A stretch of DNA of 64,000 bases. Origin: an uncultured Pelagibacteraceae bacterium. Its GTDB lineage: Bacteria > Pseudomonadota > Alphaproteobacteria > Pelagibacterales > Pelagibacteraceae. The stretch's first letter is position 1, and each line of letters opens with the position of its first letter. The stretch covers positions 1-64,000 of the forward strand of contig CABYJW010000002.1 of assembly GCA_902519465.1 (NCBI GenBank). Reading direction: 5' to 3'. Positions 47,648 through 59,699 of this stretch are shown here, piece by piece. Both the position numbers and the translations under genes were made by a program. Below the pieces are notes generated by a model, which did not search any database, was not told the origin of the DNA, and saw nothing but the letters and a program-made list of their open reading frames with translations.

Positions 47648-48321
47648 AAAATTTAATAACTATTGGGTTGCCAAGTAAAGGAAGGTTGAGAGAAGGAGCA
47701 ATCCATTTTTTTAAAAAAAATAATTATGAACTCACGTCAAATGGTGGAGAAAGAAATTATTTTGCAAAATTTGAAAAATATCCAAATATAAAAATTATAT
47801 ATTTACACGCTAAAGAAATCATTCATAGAATAGGTGATGGTACGCTTGATATAGGAATTTCAGGTTTAGATCTTTTAAATGAGTCTGCCTCAAACTTAAA
47901 ACAAAAGATCGAAGTTAAGAAAAAATTAGATTTTGGTTCAGCCAACGTTGTGGTTGCTATCCCTGATGATTGGATTGATGTACAAACTGTTGCCGATTTA
48001 GAGGAAGTATCTTTCGATTTTAGAGATAAAAAAAATACTAGATTGAGAGTTGCAACAAAATACCCAAATTTAACCAATAATTTTCTAGTTTCAAAAGGTG
48101 TTACCCAATACAAATTAGTTCCTAGTCTTGGAGCAACAGAAACTTACCCTTTTATTGGCTCTTCAGAAATTATTACTGATATCACTTCGACTGGAAAAAC
48201 TTTAAAAGATAATAATCTAAGAATTTTAAAAGATGGTTTGATTTTAAATTCCCAAGCTTGTGTGCTTTACTCAAAAAAAAAGGCTGCAAAATTGCAGCCT
48301 TTTTTAAATTCTTTAAAGTAA
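47644..48321 (+). CDS. hisG: ATP phosphoribosyltransferase, short form
   Basis: IGLPSKGRLREGA, LDIGISGLDLL, ITDITSTGKTLKDNNLRIL. Confidence 0.93.
   Translation: MKNLITIGLPSKGRLREGAIHFFKKNNYELTSNGGERNYFAKFEKYPNIKIIYLHAKEIIHRIGDGTLDIGISGLDLLNESASNLKQKIEVKKKLDFGSANVVVAIPDDWIDVQTVADLEEVSFDFRDKKNTRLRVATKYPNLTNNFLVSKGVTQYKLVPSLGATETYPFIGSSEIITDITSTGKTLKDNNLRILKDGLILNSQACVLYSKKKAAKLQPFLNSLK
48273..48305. terminator. Bidirectional terminator hairpin inside the 3' end of hisG
   Basis: A-tract, AGGCTGCAA AA TTGCAGCCT (9-bp perfect inverted repeat), T-tract; groEL ends convergently at 48328. Confidence 0.8.
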
Positions 48322-48327
48322 TTGGGA

Positions 48328-49980
<1,653 letters not shown>

Positions 49981-49999
49981 TTAAATCTCCTTTTTATAT

Positions 50000-50293
50000 T
50001 TATTTACTTTTTGTAATTCCCATAATGTCTGACTCTTTCATTATGCTATATTCTTTACCATCAATTTTAACTTCTGTTCCAGACCACTTCCCAAACAAAA
50101 CACGGTCACCAATTTTAACGTCCATTTTAATGATTTTTCCATCATCGGTTTTTGCACCATTTCCCACTGCTACAACCTCGCCCTCTTGCGGTTTTTCTTT
50201 TGCAGTGTCAGGTATAATAATTCCACCTTTAGTTTTTTCTTCACTATCAAGCACTTTTATTAGTACTCTGTCGTGTAGCGGTCTAAATTTCAT
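50000..50293 (-). CDS. groES: Co-chaperonin GroES
   Basis: [42 protein letters not shown]. Confidence 0.98.
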   Translation of the reverse strand: MKFRPLHDRVLIKVLDSEEKTKGGIIIPDTAKEKPQEGEVVAVGNGAKTDDGKIIKMDVKIGDRVLFGKWSGTEVKIDGKEYSIMKESDIMGITKSK

Positions 50294-50322
50294 GAAAACT
50301 CCTATAATTTATAATAATGTGG

Positions 50323-50351
50323 AATATGGTATGTATTTAGAATTTTGCAAG
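50323..50351 (-). promoter_or_regulatory. Candidate promoter for groESL (possibly sigma32-type)
   Basis: Minus strand CTTGCA ... CCATATT with about 16-17 nt spacing; no CIRCE inverted repeat seen. Confidence 0.4.
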
Positions 50352-50394
50352 AGTATGATAAAAAAAATTTATCTAAAAAAGGCTTGAATTTCCT

Positions 50395-51207
50395 ATGAAA
50401 ATTAAAAAATTAGATCATCTTTCTTCAATTTTTCATGAATATGATGCATTTATAATCGATTTATGGGGAGTAATGCATAATGGAGTTAGTTTAAACAATT
50501 CTGCAGTCAAAGCAGTAAGCGAGTTACAGTCTAATGGAAAAAGAATTGTTTTTTTATCGAATGCACCTCGGCCTACTAAAAAAGTCGTTGAATTTTTAAA
50601 GAAGATGAAAATGGAAGATAGATTTCTAAAGAATGTTTTGACCTCAGGTGAGGCAGCAATAAATTCTCTTAAAAAGAATAAATTTGGTTTAAAATTTTAT
50701 CATCTTGGTCCAAAAAGAGATGACTCACTATTTTCTGATATAAAAACAAACAAAACTACATTAGATAAATGTGACTTTATACTTTGTACTGGACTTTTTG
50801 ACGAGGAAAGTGAAAATTTACAATTCTATAATGATTTATTAAAAAACTTTACAAAAAAAAAGTTAGTTTGTACCAATCCAGATTTAATTGTTCATAGGGG
50901 AGGTGAGGAAGAATATTGTGCAGGAAAAATAGCTGAAATTTTTAAAAGTCTTGGTGGCAAAGTAGTATATTTTGGCAAACCTCATAAAGAAGTTTATATC
51001 TCGTGTTTAAAATCAGATCAAAAAACTTTAGTGATCGGAGACAATCTAAAAACTGATATTAAAGGAGCTAATAATATGAATTTAGATTCGATATTTATTA
51101 CTAGTGGAGTACATAAATCTAAAACAATAGATGAAAAATTAATGGATAAATTATTAGCTGAACATAATGTAACAGCTAACTATTTTCAAAAGGAATTAAC
51201 CTGGTAA
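50395..51207 (+). CDS. HAD-superfamily class IIA hydrolase
   Basis: AFIIDLWGVMHNG, FLSNAPRP, GKPHKEVY, VIGDNLKTDIKGA. Confidence 0.9.
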   Translation: MKIKKLDHLSSIFHEYDAFIIDLWGVMHNGVSLNNSAVKAVSELQSNGKRIVFLSNAPRPTKKVVEFLKKMKMEDRFLKNVLTSGEAAINSLKKNKFGLKFYHLGPKRDDSLFSDIKTNKTTLDKCDFILCTGLFDEESENLQFYNDLLKNFTKKKLVCTNPDLIVHRGGEEEYCAGKIAEIFKSLGGKVVYFGKPHKEVYISCLKSDQKTLVIGDNLKTDIKGANNMNLDSIFITSGVHKSKTIDEKLMDKLLAEHNVTANYFQKELTW

Positions 51208-52113
51208 ATGAAAATTTATAAAAATTTTAATATTTCAAATAAATTTAAAAACGCAGCTATAGCAATTGGAAATTTTGATGGATTTCACTTAGGACATCAA
51301 AAAGTGATCAAGAAAGGAAAAAATTTAGCTAAAAAACATAGGCTTAAGTTTGGTTTATTGGTTTTTCATCCTTTACCTGTAATGTTTTTTAATAAAAAAA
51401 TTAATAATTTTAGGATAGATACTTTAAAGCAAAAAATTGAAAATTCAAAAAAATTAGGAATTGATTTTATAATTATAAAAAAGTTTGATAAAAATTTCTC
51501 AAAAACAAGTGCAGAGAATTTTATAAGTCAAATACTTCACAAAAAATTAAAAGCAAAACTAATTTTTATTAGCCAAAACTTTAAATTCGGCCAAAATCGA
51601 ATTGGCAATATAAATTTATTAAAAAAAAAAGAAAGATTATTTAATTACAAAATAAAAACTGTTGATCCTTTAACAAAAAATAAGTTTCTAATCTCCTCAA
51701 CATTAATAAGAAAAAATATTAAAAATGGAAAAATAGCCTTTGCAAATAAAATGTTGGGAAGACCCTGGACCATCGAAGGAATTGTTAAACGTGGAGAAAA
51801 ACGAGGAAGAAAAATTGGGTTCCCAACGTGTAATCTAGAGATGGGCGACTATGTCATTCCAAAAACTGGTGTGTACGCATCTAAAATAATTTTAAATGAA
51901 AATTCAAAAAAAAAAGGTATTGTAAATGTAGGTTATAAGCCGACTTTTGGAAAAAATAAACTTTTGTTAGAAGCGCATATTTTTGGTTTCAAAAAAAATT
52001 TATATGATAAAACTATAAAAATAATGTTACTTAAATTTATAAGAAAAGAAAAAAAATTTAAAAACATTACAGAATTAAAAAAACAAATTAATAAAGATAT
52101 AAAAGGTGCTTAA
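51208..52113 (+). CDS. ribF: Bifunctional riboflavin kinase/FAD synthetase
   Basis: AIGNFDGFHLGHQKVI, FGQNRIGN, GRPWTIEGIVKRGEKRGRKIGFPTCNL. Confidence 0.94.
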   Translation: MKIYKNFNISNKFKNAAIAIGNFDGFHLGHQKVIKKGKNLAKKHRLKFGLLVFHPLPVMFFNKKINNFRIDTLKQKIENSKKLGIDFIIIKKFDKNFSKTSAENFISQILHKKLKAKLIFISQNFKFGQNRIGNINLLKKKERLFNYKIKTVDPLTKNKFLISSTLIRKNIKNGKIAFANKMLGRPWTIEGIVKRGEKRGRKIGFPTCNLEMGDYVIPKTGVYASKIILNENSKKKGIVNVGYKPTFGKNKLLLEAHIFGFKKNLYDKTIKIMLLKFIRKEKKFKNITELKKQINKDIKGA

Positions 52114-52117
52114 ATAA

Positions 52118-54862
52118 ATGGCAGAAAATAACCTTAATCTTCCCAAAACAGCTTTTTCAATGAAGGCTAATTTACCTTCAAAAGAACCAAAAATTTTAGA
52201 AAACTGGGACAAAACAAAACTTTATGAAAAACTTCGAAAGAGATCTTCAGGAAGAGAAAAGTTTATACTTCATGATGGACCACCCTACGCAAATGGTCAT
52301 ATACATATGGGAACAGCTCTAAATAAAATTTTAAAAGATATAGTAACTAAGTTCCATCAAATGAATAATAAAGACTCTATTTACGTACCCGGATGGGATT
52401 GTCATGGTTTACCAATAGAATGGAAGATTGAGGAGCAATATAAAAAAAAGAAAAAAAATAAAGATGAAATTCCAACTAAGGATTTTAGAAAAGAATGTCG
52501 AGAATTTGCACAAAAATGGATTGATATACATAGAACTGAGTTTAAAAGACTTGGTGTTATAGGTGACTGGGAAAATTATTATTCAACAATGAGTTTTGAT
52601 GCCGAAGCCCAGATTGTAAGAGAACTGGGAAAATTTTTAATTGAGGGAAGTCTCTACAGAGGTTTTAAACCCGTCTTGTGGTCAACTGTGGAAAAAACAG
52701 CGTTAGCCGATGCTGAAGTTGAATATAAAGATCATAAATCAAACACTATATACGCACAGTTCAAAATTGAAAAAACTGATCAAAATTTTTTAAAAGATGC
52801 TTTTATTGTTATTTGGACAACTACTCCATGGACGATTCCTGCAAATAAAGCTTTAGCGTATAATCAAAACTTAACATATTCAGTTTTGCAGGTTAATAAC
52901 AAAAAAATTGTAGTAGCAGAAAAATTAATTAATTCTGTCGTTGAAAATTGTAGTTTAGGTAAATATAAAATTGTCAAATCTTTTGAAGGTAAATTATTTA
53001 ACAAAACAATTTGTTCTCATCCATTTAAAAATCTTGGTTATAACTCTGATATTCCAATGTTAGAGGCTGATTTTGTAACTCTTGAACAAGGAACTGGAAT
53101 TGTCCATTGTGCACCAAGTCATGGCCCAGATGATTTTAACTTATGCTTGAGGCATGGAATGAAGGCTATTGAGACAGTCAATAACGACGGAAGATATACT
53201 AAAAATATTCCCATTTTTGAAGGTACACATGTATTTAAGGCAGACGATATTATTATCAAAAATTTAGACGAGCAAAAAAATCTTCTAGGAAGTGGTAGTT
53301 TAGTTCACAGCTATCCTCATTCTTGGAGATCTAAGGCACCTTTGGTTCACAGAGCTACACCACAATGGTTTATTTCAATGGAAAGCCATAAACTAAGAAA
53401 CAAAGCATTAGAGTCAATTGATCAAACATCTTTTTATCCAGAAAAAGGAAAAGCAAGAATTAGAGCAATGATTGAAACACGTCCTGACTGGTGTATTTCA
53501 AGACAAAGATCTTGGGGTGTTCCGCTACCTATTTTTGTAAATAAAAAAACCAACGAACCTTTGAGAGATAAGGGAGTTATTGAAAATATAGCAAAGATTT
53601 ATGAAAAGGAAGGATCTGATTGTTGGTTTTATGATGATCCTCAAAAATTCCTTGGAAATAAATATAAAAAAGAAGATTATATAAAATCTAGCGATATCGT
53701 TGAGGTTTGGTTTGATAGTGGATCTACACATTCATTTGTGTTGGAAAAAAGAAAAGATTTAAAATGGCCAGCATCAATGTATTTAGAGGGTTCTGACCAA
53801 CACAGAGGCTGGTTTCACTCATCTCTTTTAGAGTCTTGTGGAACTAGGGGTAGAGCTCCCTTTGAAAGTATACTTTCACATGGCTTTGTAGTGGATGGAA
53901 AAGGGATGAAAATGTCTAAATCTGCTGGCAACATTATTTCACCTGAAGATATTTTAAAAAAATATGGTGCAGATATACTTAGACTTTGGGTTGCTTCTTC
54001 GGACTATGCGGAGGATTTAAGAATAGATCATACGATATTAGAACAACACGCTGAGTCTTATAGAAAAATAAGAAATACTTTTAGATATATTTTGGGAAAT
54101 TTAAAGGACAATTTCAGTCCACAAAATTTCAAGTCAATTAAAGTGAAAGAATTACCAGAGTTAGAGCAAGTAATTTTGCATAAACTTTATTTTTTAAGTT
54201 TAGAAATTAAAAAGAGTTTAAAAGATTATAACTTCCACAAGCTTCAAAAGGAGTTGCTAAATTTTTGTACGCTTGATCTATCTTCATTTTATTTTGATAT
54301 AAGAAAAGATACATTGTATTGTGATGATGTAAGTTCACAAAAAAGAAAGTCATGTGTAACTTCACTAAACATAATTCTTGAGTGTCTATTAAAATGGTAC
54401 GCGCCAGTTTTATCATTTACAACCGAGGAAATAACTGACTTGTCAAATAAAAATAAAAAAATAAGTATCCATGAGGAAACTTTTTCTGACTTACCAAAAA
54501 ATTGGGAAAATGAAACTCTATACAAAAAATGGGAAAAATTACTTTCTTTTAGACAGGAAGTTAATATCGCTATAGAAGAGAAAAGGTCAAAAAAAATAAT
54601 TGGCTCCAGTTTAGAAGCAGATGTAAAAATTTCATTATCTAAAAAAGACCATGAAATTCTAAATAGTGTAGACGCAGAGGAACTTTTTATTACATCTAAT
54701 GTTACAAAAACTATACAGGATGATATAAAAGATAAATTGTCAATATCAGTAAAGAAAGCTGACGGGACAAAGTGTTCAAGATGCTGGAAAATAGTATCAA
54801 GTGTTAATGAAAATAGATGTTCAAGAAATAAAATTTGTCCGTTACAAAATGTTGCAAAATAA
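52118..54862 (+). CDS. ileS: Isoleucyl-tRNA synthetase
   Basis: HDGPPYANGHIHMGTALNKILKD, VPGWDCHGLPIEWK, KMSKSAGN. Confidence 0.97.
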   Translation: MAENNLNLPKTAFSMKANLPSKEPKILENWDKTKLYEKLRKRSSGREKFILHDGPPYANGHIHMGTALNKILKDIVTKFHQMNNKDSIYVPGWDCHGLPIEWKIEEQYKKKKKNKDEIPTKDFRKECREFAQKWIDIHRTEFKRLGVIGDWENYYSTMSFDAEAQIVRELGKFLIEGSLYRGFKPVLWSTVEKTALADAEVEYKDHKSNTIYAQFKIEKTDQNFLKDAFIVIWTTTPWTIPANKALAYNQNLTYSVLQVNNKKIVVAEKLINSVVENCSLGKYKIVKSFEGKLFNKTICSHPFKNLGYNSDIPMLEADFVTLEQGTGIVHCAPSHGPDDFNLCLRHGMKAIETVNNDGRYTKNIPIFEGTHVFKADDIIIKNLDEQKNLLGSGSLVHSYPHSWRSKAPLVHRATPQWFISMESHKLRNKALESIDQTSFYPEKGKARIRAMIETRPDWCISRQRSWGVPLPIFVNKKTNEPLRDKGVIENIAKIYEKEGSDCWFYDDPQKFLGNKYKKEDYIKSSDIVEVWFDSGSTHSFVLEKRKDLKWPASMYLEGSDQHRGWFHSSLLESCGTRGRAPFESILSHGFVVDGKGMKMSKSAGNIISPEDILKKYGADILRLWVASSDYAEDLRIDHTILEQHAESYRKIRNTFRYILGNLKDNFSPQNFKSIKVKELPELEQVILHKLYFLSLEIKKSLKDYNFHKLQKELLNFCTLDLSSFYFDIRKDTLYCDDVSSQKRKSCVTSLNIILECLLKWYAPVLSFTTEEITDLSNKNKKISIHEETFSDLPKNWENETLYKKWEKLLSFRQEVNIAIEEKRSKKIIGSSLEADVKISLSKKDHEILNSVDAEELFITSNVTKTIQDDIKDKLSISVKKADGTKCSRCWKIVSSVNENRCSRNKICPLQNVAK

Positions 54863-55340
54863 AATAAAAGTAAATAAATTTGATATAATTAGTCTGTTTT
54901 TAATTTTAATATTTTTTGGAATTGATAGAATTTTAAAAATAAATGTCATTAAAAAAATTCAATCAGAGCAAGGAGATATTTTTTTAAACGATTTTATTAA
55001 TATAACACTCAATTGGAACCGAGGGATTGCTTTTGGTCTCTTTAGTTTAGACACAAGTTTTTTATATCATTCAATATCAGCAGTAATTTTGCTAATAATA
55101 ATATATCTTATATATCTAATGGTCATCTCAGATAACTTTGGAAAAATAATAATATCATTTATTTTAGGAGGTGCTTTAGGAAATGTTTACGATAGGCTAA
55201 CGTATTTCGCTGTTCCTGATTTTATAGACTTTCATATAGGCAACATACATTGGTTTACCTTTAATTTTGCAGATATTTTTATTTCGTTAGGAATTTTTGT
55301 TATGGTAATTAAAGAATTAATATTAAAAAAAAATACATGA
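54849..55340 (+). CDS. lspA: Lipoprotein signal peptidase
   Basis: NWNRGIAFGLF, GGALGNVYDRL, VPDFIDFHIGNIHWFTFNFADIFISLG; start set at MLQNKIK overlapping ileS end. Confidence 0.94.
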   Translation: MLQNKIKVNKFDIISLFLILIFFGIDRILKINVIKKIQSEQGDIFLNDFINITLNWNRGIAFGLFSLDTSFLYHSISAVILLIIIYLIYLMVISDNFGKIIISFILGGALGNVYDRLTYFAVPDFIDFHIGNIHWFTFNFADIFISLGIFVMVIKELILKKNT

Positions 55341-55642
55341 AATATTTCAAAATTTTTTTGATTTTTATAATTTTAATTGGAATTAACGGGTGTGGCAACT
55401 TTAGAGATGCAGTAACCGGTCAAAAAAAAAAGACAACAGACGAATTTTTAATAAAGAAGAAGGATCCACTTATATTACCACCAGACTATGACAATTTACC
55501 AATTCCAAAATCTAAAAAAACAAAAGATGTTAACTCCTCTTTAGAAGCTGCTATAGGTAATGCAAACAATTCAAATTCAAGTTCAGAGACATCGTCAAAT
55601 TTAGAAAATATGATTTTGAGAGAATTAAGAAAAACACCTTAA
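55337..55642 (+). CDS. DUF3035-family lipoprotein
   Basis: Lipobox GINGCGNF; DEFLIKKKDPLILPPDYDNLPIP. Confidence 0.8.
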   Translation: MKYFKIFLIFIILIGINGCGNFRDAVTGQKKKTTDEFLIKKKDPLILPPDYDNLPIPKSKKTKDVNSSLEAAIGNANNSNSSSETSSNLENMILRELRKTP

Positions 55643-55643
55643 A

Positions 55644-56765
55644 ATGATTAAAGCAGATAATTTTGAGAATAAGATTTTGAACAAAAATCCAAGTTTGTTA
55701 AGATCTTTAAGTGCCAAAAAAAGCAATAATTTTAATTTCAATAAGATCAAAAAATTTAAAAAATTCAAAACTGTTATTATAATAGGAATGGGTGGTTCTA
55801 TTCTTGGATCAAAAGCTTTGTACTCCTTTCTCAAGCACAAAATAAAAAAAAATTTTATATTTATAGATAACCTTGATTTTAAATTATTAAAAAGTGTTGA
55901 TATAAAAAAAGATCCATCAAAATTTTTATTTATAATTATCTCGAAATCTGGAAATACTACTGAAACTATACTTAATGCTGGATATTATAAAAATTATTTA
56001 AAAAAAAATAATGTAATCATAATATCAGAAAAAAAAAATAATACTTTATTTAACCTGGCCAAACAAAAAGATTATTTTTTTATAAAACACAACCATAATA
56101 TTGGCGGACGTTACTCAATTTTTTCTGAAGTAGGCATGGTTCCAGCTTATCTAATGGGTCTTAACCCATATAAAATTAAAAAAAAACTTTTGCAGCTTTA
56201 TAAAAATAAAAAAAATTTGGTTATTTCTAAAAGAAATACTAAAAAATTATACCAAAGAAAAATTAAAACACTAATCTTTTTTAATTATGTTCCTCAATTG
56301 AACGACTTTTTATTTTGGTCCCAACAACTTTTAGCAGAAAGTTTGGGAAAAAATAAAAAAGGATTTATTCCAGTTATTTCTAATGCACCAAAAGATCATC
56401 ACAGTTTGATGCAATTATATTTAGATGGGCCAAAAGATAAACTTTTTTATGTTTTTAGTTCTAAAAAAAATAATTATTTTAAATTCAATTCCAAAATCTT
56501 TGGAGAAAAAGTTAAATTTTTAAATAAAAAAAGCTATGAGCAAATTAAAAATTCGCAAAAAAAAGCATTCATAGAAGTTTTAAAAACGAGCAAAATTCCG
56601 TATAGAGAATTTAAAATAAACGCATTCGACGAAAAAACTATAGCAGATCTATTTCTTTTATTTATATTTGAAACTATATATATGGCAAAATTAATGAATG
56701 TAGATGCTTTTGACCAACCTGCGGTTGAAAAAGTTAAAATTTTAACAAAAAAATTTTTGACCTAA
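55644..56765 (+). CDS. pgi: Glucose-6-phosphate isomerase-like (short form)
   Basis: VIIIGMGGSILGSKAL, IISKSGNTTETI, DHHSLMQLYLDGPKD. Confidence 0.8.
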   Translation: MIKADNFENKILNKNPSLLRSLSAKKSNNFNFNKIKKFKKFKTVIIIGMGGSILGSKALYSFLKHKIKKNFIFIDNLDFKLLKSVDIKKDPSKFLFIIISKSGNTTETILNAGYYKNYLKKNNVIIISEKKNNTLFNLAKQKDYFFIKHNHNIGGRYSIFSEVGMVPAYLMGLNPYKIKKKLLQLYKNKKNLVISKRNTKKLYQRKIKTLIFFNYVPQLNDFLFWSQQLLAESLGKNKKGFIPVISNAPKDHHSLMQLYLDGPKDKLFYVFSSKKNNYFKFNSKIFGEKVKFLNKKSYEQIKNSQKKAFIEVLKTSKIPYREFKINAFDEKTIADLFLLFIFETIYMAKLMNVDAFDQPAVEKVKILTKKFLT

Positions 56766-57352
56766 AAAATTCTTCCAAAAAAAATTTCTGATCGACCGTA
56801 AATTCTATTTTCGATAATATTCAAATATCTTTCAAAATTATCATTAGATTTTACCTCCCTGTGTATTATTAAAATATGTTTTTTGTCTAAAAGATTTTTT
56901 TCTTTTATTACTTTCAAATAATTTATAAAACCCTTATCTGTGTAAGGCGGGTCCAAGAAAATTATGTTAAATTTTTTATTATCTTCCAAAGTTATGTCAT
57001 TAAAAAATACATTAATATCCTTTGAAATAATTTTGGAGTTTTTTGATAAATTAATATTATTAATATTTTTTTTTAAATTAAATAGTGCATCTATGTCTTT
57101 CTCAACAAAAGTTACATTTGACGCGCCTCTTGACAGACACTCAATTCCAAAAGATCCTGATCCAGCATAAAGATCAAGCACATTTATACTTTCAAAATTT
57201 ATATCAATAATATTAGAGTGCAAAAGTATATTAAAAACATTCTCTCTTACATTGTCTTTTAGCGGTCTTGTTTTAATATTTTTCGGAAAATTAATCTTTT
57301 TATTCTTTAGTTTGCCACCAATGATCCTCATTTTTTTTTGATAGCTTTCCAA
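56762..57352 (-). CDS. rsmD: 16S rRNA (guanine966-N2)-methyltransferase
   Basis: RIIGGKLKNKKI, RPLKDNVRENVFNIL, VLDLYAGSGSFGIECLSRGA, IIFLDPPY. Confidence 0.92.
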   Translation of the reverse strand: MESYQKKMRIIGGKLKNKKINFPKNIKTRPLKDNVRENVFNILLHSNIIDINFESINVLDLYAGSGSFGIECLSRGASNVTFVEKDIDALFNLKKNINNINLSKNSKIISKDINVFFNDITLEDNKKFNIIFLDPPYTDKGFINYLKVIKEKNLLDKKHILIIHREVKSNDNFERYLNIIENRIYGRSEIFFGRIF

Positions 57353-58596
57353 CCAATGTCTTTTCTAAAAAAACCACTATCCCAGTCGATTTTTTTTAGG
57401 TTTGATAAAGAACTATTTCTAGCCTTTTGAAGGTCATCACTTGAGGACGTTATATTTAAAACCCTGCCACCTTTCGAAAATATTTTACCATCAATTTCGT
57501 AAGTTCCAGCATGAAATATTTGATTATTTCTATCTAAATGAATTTTTGATAAATTTTTAATTTCTTTATCTTTTACATACTCTCCAGGATATCCTCTTGC
57601 GCATAAAACAATTGTAATACATTTTTTATTATCCCACTCAATTTTTAATTTACTCAAATTATTATTTGTAGTTGCTTCAATTATACTCAACAAATCTGTT
57701 TTTAATTTCATCATTAGCACTTGGCATTCTGGATCTCCCATTCTAATATTGTACTCAATCAAATAGGGCTCACCGTTCTTAATCATTAAACCTGCATATA
57801 AAAAACCTGTATAAGGATATCCTAGAGCTTTCATCGCTTGAAGTGTTGGTTCTATAATTTTATTTTTTATTTTAGACTCCAATTTTTCTGTCAAATTTCT
57901 TGCTGGAGAGTAAGCGCCCATACCCCCAGTATTTAACCCAGTATCTCCCTCACCAACTTTTTTATGATCTTGTGCAGATCCAAAAAAGCTATAAGAATCT
58001 TTGTCAACTAAAACAAAATAGCTTAATTCTTCACCTTCTAAAAATTCCTCAAGCACCACTTTTTTTGATGATTTAAATTTTCCATTAATAATTTTTTTAG
58101 CTTCAATTCTTGCTTCTACTTTTGAATTACAAATTAGAACACCTTTTCCTGCAGCAAGGCCGTCAGCCTTTACAACAATAGGAATTTTAGACTTTTCAAT
58201 AAAATTTGAAGCCTTATCATATTTATCAAAAACACCAAAATCAGCAGTTGGGATATTATTTTTTTTACATAAATTTTTCATAAAAGCTTTAGACCCCTCT
58301 AATTGAGCTGCAAATTTGCTTGGACCCAAAACCCTTACTGATTTTTCTTTTAGGAAATCAGTTATGCCATTCACCAGCGGTTCTTCTGGTCCAATAATAA
58401 CGATATCAACCTTATTTTGTTTTATAATTTTATATATTTCCTCAAAATTTGAAATATCTTGATTTATATTTTTTGCAATTTTTTTTGTTCCAGCATTTCC
58501 AGGTAAGCAAAATAATTCATTTATTCTATTAGATTGTCTTAATTTGAAGCAAATTGCATGCTCTCTTCCACCACTTCCTATAACTAATAAATTCAT
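57328..58596 (-). CDS. purD: Phosphoribosylamine-glycine ligase
   Basis: LVIGSGGREHAICFKL, VVKADGLAAGKGV, AQDHKKVGEGDTGLNTGGMGAYSP. Confidence 0.96.
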   Translation of the reverse strand: MNLLVIGSGGREHAICFKLRQSNRINELFCLPGNAGTKKIAKNINQDISNFEEIYKIIKQNKVDIVIIGPEEPLVNGITDFLKEKSVRVLGPSKFAAQLEGSKAFMKNLCKKNNIPTADFGVFDKYDKASNFIEKSKIPIVVKADGLAAGKGVLICNSKVEARIEAKKIINGKFKSSKKVVLEEFLEGEELSYFVLVDKDSYSFFGSAQDHKKVGEGDTGLNTGGMGAYSPARNLTEKLESKIKNKIIEPTLQAMKALGYPYTGFLYAGLMIKNGEPYLIEYNIRMGDPECQVLMMKLKTDLLSIIEATTNNNLSKLKIEWDNKKCITIVLCARGYPGEYVKDKEIKNLSKIHLDRNNQIFHAGTYEIDGKIFSKGGRVLNITSSSDDLQKARNSSLSNLKKIDWDSGFFRKDIGWKAIKKK

Positions 58597-58623
58597 ATAA
58601 TGTAAATCTTATTTCAAATTAAC

Positions 58624-58821
58624 ATGAACGGAAATAAAGCAAAACTTAAATTTCATCCCAACAATTTTGAAATTGTTGAAAAAGGGGATTACGTTATTTG
58701 CGCAATTTCTGGAAAAAAAATTCCACTTAATGAATTAACTTATTGGAATGTTGAACTTCAAGAGGCATACTATTCTCCCAGAGAAGTTAAAAAAAAAATT
58801 GATCAAATCCAAAAAAAATAA
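58624..58821 (+). CDS. DUF2093 domain-containing protein
   Basis: AKLKFHPNNFEIVEKGDYVICAISGKKIPLNELTYWNVELQEAY. Confidence 0.85.
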   Translation: MNGNKAKLKFHPNNFEIVEKGDYVICAISGKKIPLNELTYWNVELQEAYYSPREVKKKIDQIQKK

Positions 58822-58823
58822 TC

Positions 58824-59699
58824 TTACTTCCATCTAGAATGGGTCCAAATCCACTGACTAGGATTTTTTAAAATCATCTCTTCGATTATTCTGTTAATTT
58901 CAATGGTAATACTTTTTTTGTCCTTATCAGAATTTTGGGTTTTTTCATATTTTATTGGTTGCTGTATTTCCATTTTAAAAAAATTTTCTCCCTTTCTTTC
59001 TAAAAAAATAGGAATTATCTCTAAATCATATTTTAGAGCTAATTGTGCTGGTATAGTTGTTGTATGAGCGGGTACACCAAAAAACGGATATCTTTCTGAT
59101 TCCCCAACTCTTTGATCAACCATTAAAGCAATACTATTATTATTTTTAATATAATTTATAGTTTCTCTTGTTCCAATTAAACCTTTTTTAACTTGATTTT
59201 TGCAAAGATATTTTTTTCTTAGATATACCATGAAAGGATTTAAAAAAAAATTGTTAAGGGGTCTATAAATTGCAGCGAGATTTATATTTTTTTTTTCCAA
59301 TTCCATTGCCATTATCTCAAAGTTTGCCAAATGTGCAGAAATAAAAATTACTGGTTTACCTGCTTTTTTAACTTTAACTAAAATTTCTTCACCAGAAATT
59401 TCAATATGTCTTTTAGGGAGTTTATTAAATCTAAATTTATCTAGAAATACATACTCTGCAAAAGTTAAACCGTAGTTAGACCACATTTTTTTTATTAATT
59501 TATCAATTTCTGTATCCGAATATTGTTTAAAGACTTTTAAAATATTATTTTTAATAATTTCTTTTTTTCTAAAAAGAAAACCAAATCTAACCAATAAAAA
59601 AGATGAAAACTTTCTGCTTAAACTTATACCTAAAATTCTAAATAAAAAAAATAATACATATATAAAGATGGCTTCAATTAAATATTTTAAAATTTTCAT
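58824..59699 (-). CDS. Lipid A biosynthesis lauroyl acyltransferase-like
   Basis: ISAHLANFEIMA, YRPLNN, MVDQRVGESERYPFFGVPAHT, WIWTHSRWK. Confidence 0.9.
   Translation of the reverse strand: MKILKYLIEAIFIYVLFFLFRILGISLSRKFSSFLLVRFGFLFRKKEIIKNNILKVFKQYSDTEIDKLIKKMWSNYGLTFAEYVFLDKFRFNKLPKRHIEISGEEILVKVKKAGKPVIFISAHLANFEIMAMELEKKNINLAAIYRPLNNFFLNPFMVYLRKKYLCKNQVKKGLIGTRETINYIKNNNSIALMVDQRVGESERYPFFGVPAHTTTIPAQLALKYDLEIIPIFLERKGENFFKMEIQQPIKYEKTQNSDKDKKSITIEINRIIEEMILKNPSQWIWTHSRWK

Noticed and set aside
50294-50394. CIRCE element ahead of groESL
   Set aside because: No TTAGCACTC-N9-GAGTGCTAA-like inverted repeat is visible; only a promoter-like sequence was noted.
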